Positions 15,169-18,055 of a stretch of DNA of 18,055 nucleotides are shown here, in pieces; position 1 is the first letter of the stretch; each line of letters begins with the position of its first letter. The stretch is taken from the NCBI GenBank assembly GCA_026416315.1, contig JAOAFK010000090.1, positions 1 through 18,055 on the forward strand. Reading direction: 5' to 3'. The translations under genes were made by a program, and so were the position numbers. Source of the stretch: Syntrophorhabdaceae bacterium (lineage in GTDB: Bacteria > Desulfobacterota > Syntrophorhabdia > Syntrophorhabdales > Syntrophorhabdaceae). The notes beneath the pieces are model-generated. The model had not been told where the DNA came from, ran no database searches, and saw nothing but the letters and a program-made list of their open reading frames with translations.

Positions 15169-15807
15169 ATGCTATCCTTAATCGAAACGATGAAACCAGA
15201 GGAAGAAATAAGAAAGGGTCTTGAATATTTTGAAATTTCTGTAGATGATGATAAATTGAAGGAGCTACTTATATATGTGAATGAGCTTCAAAGGTGGAAT
15301 AGGCATATAAATCTCACAGGAAAAAAAGATGTCTCGGAAATCATAAAAGAACTTCTATATGATGCATTTTTTGTATATAAGTTCATTGATAAAAGGTCTT
15401 CATTTCTTGATATGGGCTCGGGCTCAGGTGCCCTCTCTTTACCGATAGCAATCTTGGATAGAGACCTTGAAGTGTATTCTGTGGAAAAAAATATAAAGAA
15501 GATTCATTTCCAGAGACATATTAAGAGGTTACTGAAGCTTGATAGATTCTATCCATTGTCTAAAAAAGTTGAATACATAGATGATATTGTTGTTGATGTG
15601 ATTGCTGTTAAAGCTTTTGGTAAGATAGAATTGTCACTTCATAAAGCTTTAAGATTATTAAAAAAAGGAGGGAGGATACTACTTTTGAAAGGGAAAAATG
15701 CAAATCCTGTTGAATTTCAAGGCCTTGTGATTACCAAAAATATACTGTATTCCTTGCCATATTCTGAAAAAATGTATAAATTGTTTGAATATACATTAGA
15801 GAAGTGA
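15169..15807 (+). CDS. rsmG: 16S rRNA (guanine-N7) methyltransferase RsmG (GidB) family
   Basis: A 212-residue Rossmann-fold methyltransferase that by family places the m7G in the 530 loop of 16S rRNA. The N-terminal helical part has the family segment YVNELQRWNRHINLTGKKD (about 44-62). The S-adenosylmethionine motif I is FLDMGSGSGALSLPIAI (about 83-99), and LLKKGGRILLLKGK is the later strand. The usual RAF motif reads KAF (AVKAFGKIEL), a conservative change. The overall sequence is fairly divergent from E. coli RsmG. ATG 15169 has only weak AAGAAAA in front; an in-frame ATG at 15190 is an alternative, and conservation does not decide. Confidence 0.8.
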   Translation: MLSLIETMKPEEEIRKGLEYFEISVDDDKLKELLIYVNELQRWNRHINLTGKKDVSEIIKELLYDAFFVYKFIDKRSSFLDMGSGSGALSLPIAILDRDLEVYSVEKNIKKIHFQRHIKRLLKLDRFYPLSKKVEYIDDIVVDVIAVKAFGKIELSLHKALRLLKKGGRILLLKGKNANPVEFQGLVITKNILYSLPYSEKMYKLFEYTLEK

Positions 15808-15837
15808 GGTGTTATTAACCATAGAAATTTATTATCC

Positions 15838-16950
15838 ATGGATTTTAAGGACTTTTTAAGATCTATATGCCCTATATTAATTATTCTTATGACATCTTCA
15901 TGCCTTTTTAAACCACCTGTTTTTGACGAAATTAAATGGAGGCAAGAGATAGAAAGCCAGGATCCAGAAAAATTAAAGGCAAATCATTTTAAAAACGGTA
16001 TATTTTTCAATCCCTGGTCAGAAAGAAGACATGGAGGATTTATAAGATTTTTAAAATGGAAGTTATCATTTAAACAAACATATTCGGAGGAAGAAAAAAA
16101 CTTTTTACCAAAATTTATACCAAACCTAAAAGAAAGGATAAAATCATTTGGCACAGGAGATTTTATAACATGGATAGGGCATGCCACATTCCTTTTACGC
16201 ATAGATGAGAAATATTTTCTTACAGATCCTATGTTTTCTGACCGGGCCCTGATTGTGAAAAGAAAAATTCCACCTGCCATTACAGGTAATGAAATTGGTG
16301 AGTTTGCAAAAGATTTGACAGTTTTGATCTCCCATAATCATTATGACCATCTTGATGAAAAAAGCATTAAAGATTTACCTGATCATACAAGGTTTATAGT
16401 TCCCCTTGGTCTTAAAAAATTTGTTGAAGATGTGAATAAAAAAAATGTAATTGAAGTGGACTGGTGGCAAGAAGTGGAGATAAGAGAAGGGATAAAAATA
16501 ATATGTCTTCCAGCCCAGCACTGGTCAAGACGTATCGGACAGCCAGTTAACTCTACATTATGGGCAAGTTATTTGATAGTTTCACCAGGTTTAACTGTAT
16601 ATTATGCGGGTGATAGCGGATATTTTGTAGGTTATAAAGTTATAGGAAGCATGTTTCCTGATATAGATTATGCCCTCATGCCGACAACAGCATATCAACC
16701 AAGATGGTTTATGTACTATGCCCATATGGATATAAAAGAAACTATTGATGCCTTTAAAGACCTGAGTGCAAAATTTTTTATACCAACTCAATGGGGAACA
16801 TTCTGGCTTGGAGATGACCCACCCGGTTACCCAATAATTGAGTTAAAGAGGAAGATAAAAGAAATGGATCTCGATAAATCAAAGTTTATTATTATGGATG
16901 TGGGAGAAATTAAGCCATTGAGAGGAAAAAATAATCCCCAAAAGGAATAG
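15838..16950 (+). CDS. Metallo-beta-lactamase-fold lipoprotein, NAPE-PLD-like
   Basis: A 370-residue metal-dependent hydrolase of the metallo-beta-lactamase superfamily. The zinc motif is HNHYDHLD with His166, His168, Asp170 and His171. Further likely ligands lie in PAQHWSRR and GDSGYF, and toward the end in YAHMD. The WIGHATFLLRIDEKYFLTDP strand and PTTAYQPRWFM are typical of the group that contains eukaryotic N-acylphosphatidylethanolamine phospholipase D and many bacterial homologues of unproven substrate. A hydrophobic N-terminus (about 9-21) ends MTSSC, giving a probable lipidated Cys22, so it should act in the cell envelope, which suits a phospholipid substrate. There is no Shine-Dalgarno just before the ATG; the nearest purine-rich stretch overlaps the rsmG stop. 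The hexokinase gene follows 2 bases after its stop. Confidence 0.85.
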   Translation: MDFKDFLRSICPILIILMTSSCLFKPPVFDEIKWRQEIESQDPEKLKANHFKNGIFFNPWSERRHGGFIRFLKWKLSFKQTYSEEEKNFLPKFIPNLKERIKSFGTGDFITWIGHATFLLRIDEKYFLTDPMFSDRALIVKRKIPPAITGNEIGEFAKDLTVLISHNHYDHLDEKSIKDLPDHTRFIVPLGLKKFVEDVNKKNVIEVDWWQEVEIREGIKIICLPAQHWSRRIGQPVNSTLWASYLIVSPGLTVYYAGDSGYFVGYKVIGSMFPDIDYALMPTTAYQPRWFMYYAHMDIKETIDAFKDLSAKFFIPTQWGTFWLGDDPPGYPIIELKRKIKEMDLDKSKFIIMDVGEIKPLRGKNNPQKE

Positions 16951-16952
16951 AC

Positions 16953-18055
16953 ATGATCGATGATATGCATACTTTTCTCAATGAAATTGAAAATTTCTTT
17001 ACTTTTACAGTAAAAGATGCCCGTGAGATGATGGAGCATTTCCATAAAGAGATGGAAAAGGGGTTAAGAGGAGAAGAATCTTCCTTGAAGATGCTACCTT
17101 CCTTTGTTAAAAGACCTAAAGGTATTGAAAAGGGCACTTTCCTTGCCATTGACCTCGGTGGAACAAATCTGAGAGTCCTTGCAGTGAGATTATTAGGGAA
17201 TGGTAAAATAGAACAATTAGGCATGAAGAGGTTTAGTTTGACAAGAGAGGTTACTTCAGATGTAGGGGATGTTTTTTTTGATTTCATTGCCCTGTGTGTA
17301 GCAGACTTTTTAGATGAACATCATTTAGAAACCTCATTTGAACTGGGTTTCACATTTTCTTTTCCAGTGGTTCAGACATCCATATCAAAGGGGATCCTTG
17401 TGTCATGGACAAAAGGATTTTCCGTAAAAGGTGTGGAAGGAAGAGATGTAGTGGGCCTTCTTGATAAGGCTTTTAAAAGAAAAGGATTGAAATCTTTAAA
17501 GGTTGTGGCCCTTTTGAATGATACTGTAAGTACCCTTGCTGCAAAACGCTATGTTGATCCAAAATGTGACATGGGTGTTATACTGGGTACTGGAACGAAT
17601 GCCGCATATCCAGAGAAAATAAATAATATAACAAAATATAAGGGTAAATGGGATTCCGATGAGATGATTATAAATATCGAGTGGGGTGGTTTTGATAAGA
17701 TAAAGGAAAATATTTATGATAGAACATTAGATAGAAACTCAGAAAATAGTGGAAAACAGAAGATGGAAAAAATGGTATCAGGGATGTATATAGGAGAGAT
17801 TGCAAGAATTATATTGTGGGATGCCTATAAAAGTGGTTTTTTAAACTCATCGGGAATGGATAAAATCTTTTTTAAACCTTACAGTTTAACAACAGAACAG
17901 CTATCACTTTTTGTATCAGAGGGTGATCTATTTAAAAAAATGGAGGCCTGGCGTTTTTCCCATAGAGATATTGGATTATTAAAGGAAATAGGTCGAATCG
18001 TATCAAAAAGGGCGGCAAGGATTGCGGCCACTGCAATTGCTGCTGTTTTGACCCA
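16953..18055 (+). CDS. Eukaryotic-type hexokinase, C-terminus beyond the window
   Basis: The first 367 codons of a hexokinase of the eukaryotic (Hexokinase_1/2) family, open to the window edge. It phosphorylates glucose or related hexoses with ATP. Motifs in order: LAIDLGGTNLRV (phosphate 1), FTFSFP, SWTKGF (sugar-binding segment), LNDTVSTLAAKRY with catalytic Asp190, GVILGTGTNAAYPE (phosphate 2 loop), and INIEWGGF. All key residues are intact, so the part seen is functional. Most bacteria use ROK-family or Glk-type glucokinases, so this family is uncommon in bacteria. The ATG at 16953 has AAAAGGA 7 bases upstream and follows the lipoprotein stop by 2 bases, so the two are probably co-transcribed. 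Confidence 0.93.
   Translation, partial: MIDDMHTFLNEIENFFTFTVKDAREMMEHFHKEMEKGLRGEESSLKMLPSFVKRPKGIEKGTFLAIDLGGTNLRVLAVRLLGNGKIEQLGMKRFSLTREVTSDVGDVFFDFIALCVADFLDEHHLETSFELGFTFSFPVVQTSISKGILVSWTKGFSVKGVEGRDVVGLLDKAFKRKGLKSLKVVALLNDTVSTLAAKRYVDPKCDMGVILGTGTNAAYPEKINNITKYKGKWDSDEMIINIEWGGFDKIKENIYDRTLDRNSENSGKQKMEKMVSGMYIGEIARIILWDAYKSGFLNSSGMDKIFFKPYSLTTEQLSLFVSEGDLFKKMEAWRFSHRDIGLLKEIGRIVSKRAARIAATAIAAVLT

Overview
The window is AT-rich, densely coding and reads as a chromosomal core segment of a Gram-negative, probably strictly anaerobic bacterium. It most resembles the former Deltaproteobacteria (Desulfobacterota, syntroph-like). The reasons are: an LptA-type LPS-transport domain and BamD-type repeats (an outer membrane with LPS); a citrate pathway that starts from a homocitrate-synthase-like enzyme (the Re-citrate synthase type known from strict anaerobes) instead of an ordinary GltA; a zapB-zapA-6S RNA-rny gene order; and an AspRS of the non-discriminating type. 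The species cannot be named from the sequence. I see no mobile element, CRISPR array or tRNA/rRNA gene.

Layout. 1-391 (minus): the first codons of a succinate dehydrogenase/fumarate reductase flavoprotein, preceded by its cytochrome b anchor sdhC. 392-848: a non-coding divergent spacer with a clear aspS promoter and one nested inverted repeat. 849-2603: aspS. 2672-7414: a four-gene operon that should convert oxaloacetate and acetyl-CoA to 2-oxoglutarate: Re-citrate-synthase-like protein with an extra C-terminal Cache-like domain, two-subunit aconitase, and NADP-type isocitrate dehydrogenase. 7442-9247: prfB (with the programmed +1 frameshift), zapB-like, zapA and 6S RNA. The 6S RNA 5' arm lies inside the zapA coding end. 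9383-12920: rny, ymdB, tyrS, with a pair of mutually exclusive hairpins over the rny ribosome binding site. 13023-13787: trxA and a hotdog thioesterase under a separate promoter. 13880-15139 (minus): a lipoprotein that fuses a BamD-like TPR domain to an LptA-like domain. 15169-18055: rsmG, a metallo-beta-lactamase-fold lipoprotein of the NAPE-PLD-like group, and a eukaryotic-type hexokinase cut by the window end.

How it fits together. The citrate operon gives the biosynthetic oxidative branch to glutamate, with NADPH as by-product. The sdh genes would serve the other side of the cycle. The prfB-zap-ssrS-rny-ymdB-tyrS block is housekeeping for translation, division and RNA turnover. The most unusual items are the BamD-LptA fusion, which physically joins outer-membrane protein assembly to LPS transport, and the Cache-like sensor fused to the citrate-forming enzyme.
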